DNA from: Nemopilema nomurai | Taxonomy: Eukaryota; Cnidaria; Scyphozoa; Rhizostomeae; Rhizostomatidae | Reading direction: 5' to 3' | NCBI GenBank assembly: GCA_003864495.1 | Contig: ML133427.1 | Coordinates: 2,251,247-2,315,246, forward strand | DNA length: 64,000 nt | In this document: positions 11,833 through 21,914 of the stretch, piece after piece | How positions within the stretch are numbered: position 1 is the first letter of the stretch | How the letters are laid out: every line of letters begins with the position of its first letter | The notes under the pieces: model-generated | What the model was told of the DNA's origin: nothing | Seen by the model: only the letters and a program-made list of their open reading frames with translations | Database searches by the model: none | Position numbers and translations under genes: made by a program

Positions 11833-14800
11833 CTACACTGGTTCAAAACCAATGAACAATCGAAGCTGCTCAAACAAAATGAAGGTAGTGATGGTATGAG
11901 GACCCAGGCGAAACCAGTTTGGAATGAAGCCCTTGTACAGCCCAAAGACACCTTCAGAAGCAAATGTCTTCACAAGGCAATCTCTAGCATTTCTGTAGGT
12001 ATTGCCATTTTTGTGCATCACATGTTGGTTCATGATGCGGGTCTTGATGACATCAATTGGAGACATGACAAAAGCTGTGATGAACCCTGACACCATTGCA
12101 GAGACAATATGGAGTGTCAGGCCTTCATTCATGTGGTTGCCGTTGAGCAGGAAATGCTTCATATGGTCATACGAGGAGATCTGCGCGGAGGTTCCTATCG
12201 CAGCACGGTGCACTGTTGGAGTGACACCTCTCCAGAGCCCTAAAGCTCCTTCACTGCGGGCAATCTTCCTGAATGCGTGCATTGTACTTCTGTATCTGGG
12301 AACTTCTCCTGAAAGATTGAAGATGATAACAAAATTGTTACACAAAATAACTACCTAAATCAAAGATATCCAAACGACAATGACATTGGTTTAAGAATCA
12401 GTTGAACTAAATTTCTTTAGTCATCATCTGGTGAGAAATTATACAAAATCTAGAAGGAAGATCTAGAGAAAAGTTTGAAATTTTGCACAGAAAAGGCATC
12501 AATACTTACAATGCCCGCCAAAAGTGTTGGAACTGTCCAATCATCTTTCCTACTAAACATCTCCCCTCCCCTATATACAATGTTGGATTACGACTGGAAA
12601 ATGACAACAAATGTATGTTGGAGCGCAAATTGTGTAACCCATGTTTAGCGACATGTTCACCTACCTTCACAACATTGTTTAAGGGGGGAGGGGGTTCTGT
12701 CTGCTTGAAATAGGGAATTGAAGTGAAAATATACATTTATTACAAGTACAATCTCGGTGTTCCAACTACTTTTGGCGGGCATTGTAGGATCTAGAAGCTC
12801 TCTATAATGACAAGCACCACTAACCAGGGACTAATGGTCCTTGTCCTTGCATCCTTATTTTGACAAGATCTGTTGGGCTTGCAATTGCGCTTCCGATTGC
12901 ACCTGAAATCCCACCACAGACAATCTTTTTGAATAAGGGGGTATTTGACTTATTCTTCTCACCAAGTAGTTCCTTGAGAGGCTCATAAAGACCAAGTCTG
13001 ATAGAGCTATAACTCCCTTCTCTCATCAGCGAAGCTGAAATCCTGGAATCACAAAAAACTTGCATGAGACCAAAATGGCAAAATCAACGCAGTGATAGTG
13101 TGCTGGATGATCTGCCTGCCACTGCAACATTTGGAGTAAGCCCTGCTTGGTACTAAACACTTAGGGTCACCCTCTTCGCTACAAAATATTTGATCACTGG
13201 GTCATGTATATAATGATAGGTTCACTGTAATTTACAGTAAATTGTTGACATTTGATGCAATAAATGCTTTCTAACTCTGAATTTTACACCAAGAAATGAA
13301 TGGAATAAATACATGAGAAGGTTTAACTGTCAGGACATCAGATGGCTGGAGATTCAAATGTCAATGTTAATTCAATAGAGCAGTGTCTCAACCATTCTGC
13401 ATCTTGCTAGTGCATAAGAATTGAAAGAAAATGGTTATCAATGCAATGATGATACACTGTGTAAGACCTCAAACTCTTTATATACATTTACTGGAAGTCC
13501 ACATCATGAATTTCAGTGCTAAACTACTAAAAACACACTTGACGACTTATAGGTGATGATAACATATTATCTTCACATAGCTAGAAAAAGCAGAAACAAA
13601 ACTTTCACTAAAGCAATTTATACTATCAGCTTTTGGTCATTTACTGATGTTCAAGTTTCAGTAAGGGCTTCAAAAAGTAATTTCCTTTCTGGGAACCTGG
13701 GAAATAGGACACAAATTTTCTTTTAAGTAAAAGAAATGTGTACAAAATTGCAAGTATGCATCAAATTTTTGAAGGGCTTCTAATTTATTGGGTTTGGAGA
13801 AAGTTTCCAATAAAATATCATAATTTGATAGTTGTTGGATCTTCATTGTTTTTGGCGAGAATTGAGTTTTTTCAAAAAATTAAACAAGAACATAGAGTAG
13901 TTGCTTTATTTCATTTTTTTGAAAATTTTCTGCCAAGACAAAACAAGTTTCTGGAAATCTTGTTAGTACTTAGTGTATGTTAACATTTTATTTTGCTATT
14001 TCTTGCTTTTATGAAAACAGTTTCCGAATTTCTTCAAACTTCTCACCACTAACAAATATTTAGAAACACAATTATTTAGAAAGAAAAAGAACAAGAATTT
14101 GGAGACATACCCTTTGTAAAGACCATTAATACCCTCCTCCTTTACGATGAGTGTGCAACCACCAACAAACCCTTTATATCTTCGGTTCTTAAATATGTTC
14201 TTCTGATCCGACAATTCATTGTCAAGTTGAAGTCTGATTTTGATGACGTCAATCGGGTTGGTGACTAAGGAAGGTTTGGCATCATTACCCTGACGTAATG
14301 ATGTTACAACTAAAGCAATGTTCATATTTTGCATGCAATTTATCATGATAAATCATGACATGTTGAATACCTGTGAAAAGTTATAAACCTGCTTAGAATC
14401 ATGGATAATAATCAATGTTGCAATCAATTCACAAAGACTTAAATCAGGGCATTGTTGCAAAAATCTAAATTAAATTTGGGCTTTTTCATAACAAGTTGAC
14501 ATCCTGAACAAATAGGGACATCTGCCATGAAAAGTTTCAGAGTTGTTCTATAACAATATTTGGGTTACAAATTTCTGAGATTGTTGACATTAGGATCACA
14601 CCTGAGTAAAACCCCAACTTCCTTTAAGCCTTAAAAACCCCAGTGACCACTTATTCCTATGTACATTATATATTTGGGACATTGTAGCATGTTCCGAGTT
14701 TTTGAAAAGAGATTATTAAGGCTTTCGATTGATGAACTGTACAGAATTTGTAGTCAGTTACTTTTGCTAGTGGTTAGGTACAAATATTCTTCAATAAAGG

Positions 14801-15687
14801 TTATCCCTTAGGCTTTTACCCCCTTGCCCTTTGAAGCAGGCGCCTCCCTCATCACCCTTTTAGACAGGGGCAGCGACACAAATGAGGGAATCAAAAATGG
14901 AAAACAAGATGAGTATTGGTGACAAGCCAAATAGGAAAACAGTTCAAAACTTGAGTTTCCAATTTGAAAAAACAGATAACTTTCTTGCTAAAAGTAACGG
15001 GGCTAATCGAAACTGAAGGCGCTATAAAAAGTCACTGAAGAGCCGGTTCATCCCTAGAAATCGCAGATTACTTATTCCATATATAACGCCTGACTTTAAA
15101 GGCACTAGAATAGCTTGAAAGGCGATTTAAAATTATTTCGGTACATGTATTAACGCCTGTTATTGTTTGAGATATCGAGAAAGGGATGTATTTCTGTACT
15201 CATTGTTATGCCAACCTTCCATCTCGACTGGTGGCAACCGTCTTTTGTTCACGAAGTAGACGATCCCTGTCAGACCACGAGCTCTGACGTACGCGTTTCC
15301 TAGACCCACGTTTAATGGCCCCAACGAATATTTAAAACTATCCAGCGAGAACCTTGAAAACAGCCAGAAACTCATGAAATCTATGACCAAGAAATGTGTG
15401 GCGTTCACTAAGTTACTTGGAATATCGTTCATGAGGAATTGAAGCTCAAACGAATCTGATCCTAACAGCAACACGCGGAATTAGCGATAATGTCAAATCC
15501 TTTTAAAACAGCCAAGTATATTAGTTAATTAAAAAGGAAAGCAAAATACCAAGACATGAAATTTCTCAAATGAAACCCAAGAGTACTTGCCTACTGCAGC
15601 TCCCATGCTAGACAATCCAGCGAGACCTAAACGGGTGAAGTCGCCTTTCTGCAAGTACCTTCCGATGGGCCTATCTAGCGATGCCAT
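11833..15687 (-). CDS. SLC25-family mitochondrial carrier, copy 2
   Basis: Predicted inner-membrane carrier of 314 aa, tandem paralogue of the gene ending at 3213. Minus-strand exons: 15591-15687, 14111-14264, 12825-13042 and 11833-12308. The start is the ATG at 15687. Three carrier signatures are seen: NPIDVIK near residue 36, SPTDLVK near 140 and SPIDVIK near 240, followed by PNWFRLGPHT near the C-terminus. This fits the UCP/dicarboxylate/oxoglutarate branch; the transported substrate is not determinable. Exons 2 and 3 have the same lengths and phases as in copy 1. Intron 1 appears to use a GC donor (GTAG|GCAAGT), because no GT nearby keeps the frame. Intron 3 carries a 280-bp inverted-repeat transposon. 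Confidence 0.9.
12507..12786. mobile_element. MITE with 19-bp perfect terminal inverted repeats
   Basis: A 280-bp element lies in intron 3 of carrier copy 2. The left end reads TACAATGCCCGCCAAAAGT and the right end is its exact reverse complement; the match continues as GTTGGAAC after one extra base. TA at each end is a likely target duplication. The two opposed open frames inside it are by-products of the inverted repeats, not genes. Confidence 0.88.
15160..15461 (-). CDS. Possible alternative terminal exon of carrier copy 2
   Basis: An acceptor (GCTGTTAG) at 15462 precedes a frame that joins in phase to carrier exon 1 (15591-15687). It runs 99 codons to a stop at 15160. The product would be 132 aa: 33 residues from exon 1 plus a tail that is not carrier-like, containing LVIDFMSFWLFSRF and GLTGIVYFVNKRRLPP. 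The composition looks like real protein rather than noise, but I recognise no family. It could be an independent small gene, a terminal exon giving a truncated carrier product, or chance. Confidence 0.3.
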
Positions 15688-15853
15688 GTTGACGTGCCTT
15701 GGCAGTTACCTGCTGGGAACTTTCGGTTGACTTTTACATCTTCTGCGGGCCCATGTTGCGAAGTTTATTTTTGTTCTAAAGATTAACTTCATTTAGTTTA
15801 TGCAGCAGTACCTTTTACGTTCCCTTGAAGTTGAAGAATGCCTGGGTCCCTCA

Positions 15854-15879
15854 AACTGGTCTGGTCTGGTCTGGTCTTT
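15854..15879. repeat. GGTCT microsatellite
   Basis: A short run of about four CTGGT units (CTGGTCTGGTCTGGTCTGG) just upstream of carrier copy 2. Confidence 0.7.
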
Positions 15880-16673
15880 TATATCCCTATCCCTTGCCCT
15901 TGCATAACTTTGAAACAATAGCTATTGTTTTCTATTGTTCAGCACCATATCACGTGGTCGATAAATTCAATTCAATCTTTAAAAATCCTTTGCAGACATG
16001 GGGCAAACGTGACTCTTCAGATAAAAAACAAAAGCCATGTTTGCCGTCCCTGACCTGAGACCTTAGACTTTTACATATTCTAAGGATTTTGGACAAGAAA
16101 GTACATGAAGCATGCAAAAGTTATGGTTCAGCTCTTTGATGATGTTCTGAACGACATTTAAACAAATTATTGTTCTTCACAACTAGAAATTTAATTGCTA
16201 CAAACTTACTCTCATATTTCTTGTGGGTTGTTATGTTACATAACCAGATGGGATTTAAGTTTATATCTGGTCTAAAGGTTTGGTAAAGGCATTGTCTTGT
16301 GCATCTCAGCTACTCGGACGAAAAACATGTTTTCGTTTGCTTGTTTCGCATTAAAAATGTTAATGCTTTTCTGAAACATTTATTCCTATTCGATAGACTC
16401 TTCTTTCTTTGTAAAGTGACATTGAATCGAGGATGCAGAGGTTTAAAACTGGACTATCGAATGACACTATTGTTACAAGGAAGGAAATTGAAAACCTGCA
16501 AAACCGGTCTTACAAGTTACAGGAATGGCCACAGTTCAATTTTTTTGTGATTCTCGAAGATGCCATGATAATTGCTGGAGTTAACGTTGCCTGTCCCATG
16601 GCGTAAGGGGCAACACGCAGCGAAATGAAACCATTTTGTGAAAAACTGTTATGATGTAGTGGTTGAGTTAAAT

Positions 16674-16962
16674 GCCTTTTTTATAAGGAACCATTTTATA
16701 AGGAACGTACAAGTATTTAAAAAACTTATACTACTAAAAACGAAATCCGTAAGGAACTTTTCGATTTGAAATTTTTTTATAACTGCAAGCATCAAGAACT
16801 AAAAAACCGGTTCCTTTCATTTGCAGCCAATACTCGCATATATTGTTTGAAATTAAGGACCTTGTAAGGAACCTTTGGTTATAAAATCTGATGATTTGGA
16901 TCTACGAATAAGAAACTTTTGGAACTAGGCCTTGAGGTAGTTTCCGTATAAAAAAGCGTGTA
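16674..16962. mobile_element. TACACGC-family MITE, copy C (inverted, truncated)
   Basis: Relative to copies at 8786 and 25930 this one is reverse-complemented and shortened. It ends with AAAAAAGCGTGTA; the GGAACTAGGCC and ATCTACGAATAAG blocks match the other copies on the opposite strand. The left terminus has lost the TACACGC tip. Confidence 0.75.
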
Positions 16963-18037
16963 TCTTCATGGTATTCGAGATTGGAAGATGGGCTCTAGGG
17001 GGCTTCCCCCGGAAAATATTGCAACCACACCCACAGAACTGGTTGTCTAGGCTGTGTAAATTCGCCCTGGCAGCTGGAAACCTGCATTACACGCAACAAA
17101 GTATCACATGACTTCACATGACACGTTCGATAATCTTGAAACATCCCCATTGCAAAGATTCCTAGTCTCCCAGTTGGTTGCCAGGAAACAAAGGGTCTGG
17201 TAAAACATGGTTGAATTGAATAAATAGGCCTAGGCCTTTAGGATTCCAGCAAAACGCAACTCCTAAAATGAAAACGTACAAATGCGACAAATTCGACAAC
17301 AGATTAAGCTTGGAAGCTTCAGTATTCGACGGAGACAACAATTGGGCAATGCAGTAGTATAGAACTCCAAACAACCACGATTCTGAACAAACTCGGCTAC
17401 CAGAACTTTTGTTGAAATCAGTATAAAAAAATTTCTCTCTAAGTACAGTAGCAGTAGACAGAGTAATTAGTGAAGCAAAAAGCACATTTGTTGAATATTT
17501 CAAATAACAGATGAATTGATATATCTCATAATAACACTATAACCTTTCGCCAATGAAGTTTATAAGGAACAAAAGGTAAGTCTCTAAGCACAGAACTATA
17601 ATAATATTTTATCTTATAAAAATCTTAAATTAACTTTGTTTGCTTATATGTATGAGAGAGACTCGTAAATAGTGAATTTTCCTAGGGGATCATTTGTATT
17701 AGACATGTAAAAAATGTCTCCTAAAATCTAAATCACAGCATTTGCATATTTGGCTAGGCATATTTGGCACTGACCTCGCTATCAAGCAGAAGTAGAAACT
17801 GAAACGAGACCACCAGTAATTGGGCGACAGAAAAGAGGGACCCTGTTCTTATTAATGATCTTTAAACAGTGTCCAGCAAAAACCGACATTCCCTGATGCT
17901 ATCAAAGTGTTGTTTGTTTATCTCATTAGGTACATTAGAGGTCAATCGTTTCATTAATAGATATGCATGTAACTCAATATAATTATACTTGAATAAAACT
18001 ATGCTTCTACCACTGGGCTTTGCTAAGAAAGAATACA
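16963..18037. other. Gene-free stretch
   Basis: No supported exon. A 113-codon minus frame at 17162-17503 looks mildly like a secreted leader but has no ATG at its start and no splice context. Confidence 0.5.
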
Positions 18038-18422
18038 TACCGTAAATCCTCGAATTAGCCCCCCCTCGAAAAAGCCCCCTCTTCCAATAAGCCCCCCCTA
18101 GAACTAAATACTTTCAATAAGCCCCCCTTGAATAAGCCCCCCCTTGATTTGTTGATTCTCGACTCCTGAGGTTGCCTTTGGTATTTTAGTAAATTACCAC
18201 AAAAATTTAAAGTTTTGTTAATATTTTAATCAAATGTTACTATATACTTAGATTTATTTTGATAATATGAAAAGAAAGAAATGTCAAAAATTATATTTTT
18301 AAGTGGCATGTTTCTGGTAATTTTATAAGCCCCCCCTCGAATAAGCCCCCTCGAATAAGCCCCCATCCAAAAATATGAAAAATAAATAAGCCCCCAGGGG
18401 GCTAATTCGAGGATCTACGGTA
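18038..18422. mobile_element. Inverted-repeat MITE rich in AATAAGCCCCC motifs
   Basis: A 385-bp element starts TACCGTAAATCCTCGAATTA and ends with the near-perfect complement (CTAATTCGAGGATCTACGGTA, one mismatch). Inside each end are several degenerate AATAAGCCCCCC/TCGAATAAGC repeats, with an AT-rich core. TA at both ends may be the target duplication. No coding capacity. Confidence 0.85.
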
Positions 18423-18733
18423 CTTACTAAATAGCCATTTTACTCAATGCCAAGATGGCCTAAAAAGCTAAATAGGCGGCTTCCTGAAATGGTCATTAAG
18501 TAAAATAGTCTCTCTTCCTGAGACTTTGTCTGTGTCCGCGTAGCAGCACGTGCCGTATTTTTCCAAGCAGAGTATTCGAGGTATGGAAGACACAGCAAAA
18601 ATGGGTTAGATCCCAGCACAGAGGGTTTCTTTATGCCTTCCAAAATAGCACTTGAACGCAATGAGTTATTTTCTTAACGATTGGGTACTTTCCCCTGATG
18701 TCTCTAGGTTAAAAAATCCTCCACTCAACACAA

Positions 18734-20287
18734 TTAACACTCTCTCACCCTCCTGTCAATATGCCCACAACTCCATAGTCTTAAGAACGCAAACCGAAAC
18801 TGCCGCTTTATGATAACGTAAATCAGGGGGTCCACTGCTGGACTGGATAATGTAAGACACAGCGCCACTTTCCACGTCCAAGGAGGTAGCTGCAATGTTG
18901 GTCTGGCGATGTTAATTATATCCAGGAAGGCGATGGGAACATGCAGCAAAACGAACATTCCTACAACCATCCCTAGCATCCTCACGGCCCTGAACTCCTT
19001 CTTCACTTTGACTTTAGCAGACCCTTGCTTTCTCTTCTTCATCATAGAGAACTTCGACAAGCTAGTTAGAATTGAAATGTTTCGTTTTTCCGGGGCTACC
19101 ACCCCTTCTTCGTTGATCCTGTTTTGTCCCATTTTGTTGAGGGACAGGAGACGTCTCAATGGGAATGCACGGTCCACATTTGGTGACTTGCTTTGAACTG
19201 GCGCCGACTTGGTTCTCGTGGCCTCCCTCGTTCTGTATTTTGCCCTATCGTCCTGAGCTGAACTCGGAGTAATTTTGTTCTTCCAAGCTCGATTCTTTTG
19301 GCATTCTTTTTCAATAACTTCTCTATCTCTTTCATCCCAGCTTTCCATTATGGAACGTTCCATTGATGTTGCTCTTCTCTTCCATTCTCGCAAGCTCTTT
19401 CCAACCTTGGTCAAATTCTTCCCTTGATCTAACTCCTCAAATACTTCGTCTTCAACGTCATTTTCCTGTTGTGACCTCAATAGCAGTTCTTCTCGCCTCT
19501 TTTGCATCCACGAATCATAATTCCTGTACAAAATGGCTCTTATTTGCATTGATTTATCGCAATCGGCTGTTACAGGCCTACCTGGTGAGCTTAGTCGATG
19601 GCTAAATGGAGACACTAAGGTTTCTGTGAAGCGACGTCGCTCCAGCCAGTCCATTTCCAGTGTTTTAGTATTGTTGAACTGTATAGCGATTTCTAATGCA
19701 TGCCGACGAGCGACAGTGACGATTCTGCTGTATACGAGGCAAAAAACAATTGGCGGAAACAGCTCTGTTAAAATGACAAGTGCCATTAAGTACCAGGCTG
19801 GGAATACTGACCGGTAAGTACACGTGCCGTGTAGACTATGTTGTCCTGCAGCAGCAAGGCCCCAAACAGTGAATGGGACTAGGGCGAGAAGGAAGGACAG
19901 TACCCATGACGTCACGATCAAATAGTTGATCTTGGTTGTAATGGGGTGTGTTCGATAGTACAGCGGTTTGCATATGAAGCACCAACGGTCAATGGCGATC
20001 AGAAGAATTGCGAGCACGGATGCCATGAAGAAAAACACGGACAAAAAGGTATCGATTGCACAAAACAGGTATCTGTGGTGGAAATGCAGCATGTTTTTTG
20101 TCGTCAACGTAGCGATGCAACGTAGTAGATCAGCCACAGCTAAATTCAAAATGTAAAAGTTGTTTGTGCTCTGCAGTGGACGGTAGGCCGCAATCACGAT
20201 TATAGTCGTCAGATTGCCAAGCAACGCAACTGCGAAGATTGCCGTGAAATAAACAACAACAACATCAGCCCCAAACCTGGATTCCAT
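18734..20287 (-). CDS. Class A (rhodopsin-like) G protein-coupled receptor
   Basis: A single-exon 517-aa seven-helix receptor; start ATG at 20287. Helix 1 has the GN motif (N25), helix 2 LAVAD (D53), and helix 3 ends DRW at 100-102 in place of the usual DRY. The conserved helix 3 Cys is C76 and its partner in extracellular loop 2 is C156; W128 is the helix 4 landmark. Helix 7 carries DPLIY at 486-490 instead of NPxxY. The third intracellular loop is very long (roughly residues 195-435), charged and rich in Arg/Lys/Glu; helix 6 follows with HVPIAF and lacks the CWxP motif. The ligand is unknown. An intronless frame is common for invertebrate class A receptors. It should act at the plasma membrane through heterotrimeric G proteins. 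Confidence 0.9.
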   Translation of the reverse strand: MESRFGADVVVVYFTAIFAVALLGNLTTIIVIAAYRPLQSTNNFYILNLAVADLLRCIATLTTKNMLHFHHRYLFCAIDTFLSVFFFMASVLAILLIAIDRWCFICKPLYYRTHPITTKINYLIVTSWVLSFLLALVPFTVWGLAAAGQHSLHGTCTYRSVFPAWYLMALVILTELFPPIVFCLVYSRIVTVARRHALEIAIQFNNTKTLEMDWLERRRFTETLVSPFSHRLSSPGRPVTADCDKSMQIRAILYRNYDSWMQKRREELLLRSQQENDVEDEVFEELDQGKNLTKVGKSLREWKRRATSMERSIMESWDERDREVIEKECQKNRAWKNKITPSSAQDDRAKYRTREATRTKSAPVQSKSPNVDRAFPLRRLLSLNKMGQNRINEEGVVAPEKRNISILTSLSKFSMMKKRKQGSAKVKVKKEFRAVRMLGMVVGMFVLLHVPIAFLDIINIARPTLQLPPWTWKVALCLTLSSPAVDPLIYVIIKRQFRFAFLRLWSCGHIDRRVREC

Positions 20288-21847
20288 TCTTCAAGGGAGT
20301 TACAAGGCTTCTTCTCTAAGCATAGCTGCTATGATGGGGTCTTGCTCGAGTGTCCGTTAACTTTAGCAAGACTCGGAGAAAGCTTTGACAATTTGTAGTA
20401 GCAAGTGGCACGGATATATGGTTGAAACTGATTGTTGTAAACGTAAATAATTGCGAATCATTAATAAAACGATGCAGACCAAAGTGTTCTTTCTCACTTT
20501 CTGGATGATGTCATTCCACATAAATACTCCGTCTGGAATAAATTTTGTACGCAATCCGTTCAACCAACTGCTGATTAGAACACTTTCCGTGCCGTTCAAT
20601 GTATGATTATTTGATGTTGAATACAGAGTTGGTGAGGTAGTATCTAAAATGCAACGATTGAACGTGTTCCTCAACTCAGCCCAGACATGCGTCACTTTGC
20701 CACAACACAAAGGCCGACGTACAAGATAAGGTACCCATCAATACGAAACAAGGTGATCTTCTAAGGAGCTCAGCTTTTGACGTGTTGAAGAATCATTTCG
20801 CTTTGGAGATCATCTCTACAGCCGAACATAGATACTGTCTTCTTGGGAAACTACAGCTTTATCTGGCTTATGAAATCCCTGGAAGTAAACAACTGCATGT
20901 AGCATCGGAGAGGCCAGTAGCACGAAGTCTTCCCAACAATGCTCCGTTGCAATTTGCAGGTTACGATCTGTTGATTTCGCCCACACACGGAGTTTTGAAC
21001 GAGCGGACGTCAAATGGCAGAACAAGACAGGGTTCTCTAACTCTTTTGCCTGATATGAAGGAACTCTTCTGTACAATGAAGGCGAGCTTGAAAAATATCA
21101 CAACACACAAAGCCTGGAGGTGTATAGAATCTCGAGAACAATTCAACCCCGCGATTGAAATAAATGGCACGATAATCTCTATTGTTTGCAAAAAAACTCC
21201 CATGATCAATTAGAAACTCTTGAAAACAGCAATCTGATAATCATGCATTACCATAGAGAGGTAGTAAAAGAAACCGGGGGTTCGCGGTCTAAAAAGCTTT
21301 TTATAACAGAAGTATGCAAGTAGAGAATATGACATTTAATTGAAGAACTTGTCATTAAGGAGAGAAGAAATAAGCCTATTGTTCTTTCTCAAGATGAAAA
21401 GAAAGCAAAGAAGAAGCTCCTCTTGAGAGAAATCAAAGATCTCCCCGGACTTGAATGACGGAAAGAAAGCACATATTAGATGTCTAAGCTTCTTTCTTGA
21501 AAAGTACAAATGAAAAGTACTAGGAATCGCTTTGACGAATGAAAAGTACTCCAAAGAAGTGTATAGGTTTGTTTACTCAAGGCAGCCATTATTGGCCAGT
21601 ATACCTCACAGAAAAGAAAACCAGATCTCCGTGGCTGATCGACAATAGCTGAACAAGGAATCACTGAAAGCCCAGAAAGATCTTGTTAAAGTCAAAAGGA
21701 GCTTAATTATAATGATAAAAATGGATTATTGAAGAACGATCTCTCTAAGCATTGATACATGACGTAAGTAGTATGCAAAGACAAAATCAACAATACGATA
21801 CTCAATGAAATGCACCGAACCTAAAAACTTTGAATGCTTTATATTAG

Positions 21848-21914
21848 AGTGAGGCCTGGGAACAGAGTGGTGTCCAGTCTTCTCTCGTCAACCACTGCGT
21901 AGACAGGCCTCACT
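21848..21914. repeat. Hairpin with 11-bp perfect arms
   Basis: AGTGAGGCCTG at 21848-21858 pairs with CAGGCCTCACT at 21904-21914. An inner AGTGGT/ACCACT pair extends the stem. Function unknown; it could be a decayed transposon. Confidence 0.6.

Noticed and set aside
12483..12736. Opposed 76-codon frames on both strands
   Set aside because: They mirror each other because they lie in an inverted-repeat transposon.
17162..17503. 113-codon minus frame resembling a secreted protein
   Set aside because: Starts at TTG, no splice context, composition not convincing.
20363..20710. 115-codon minus frame next to the GPCR with glycosylation-like NHT/NGT sites and a hydrophobic segment
   Set aside because: No ATG at its start, no recognisable domain and no splice link to the receptor, which has its own good start.
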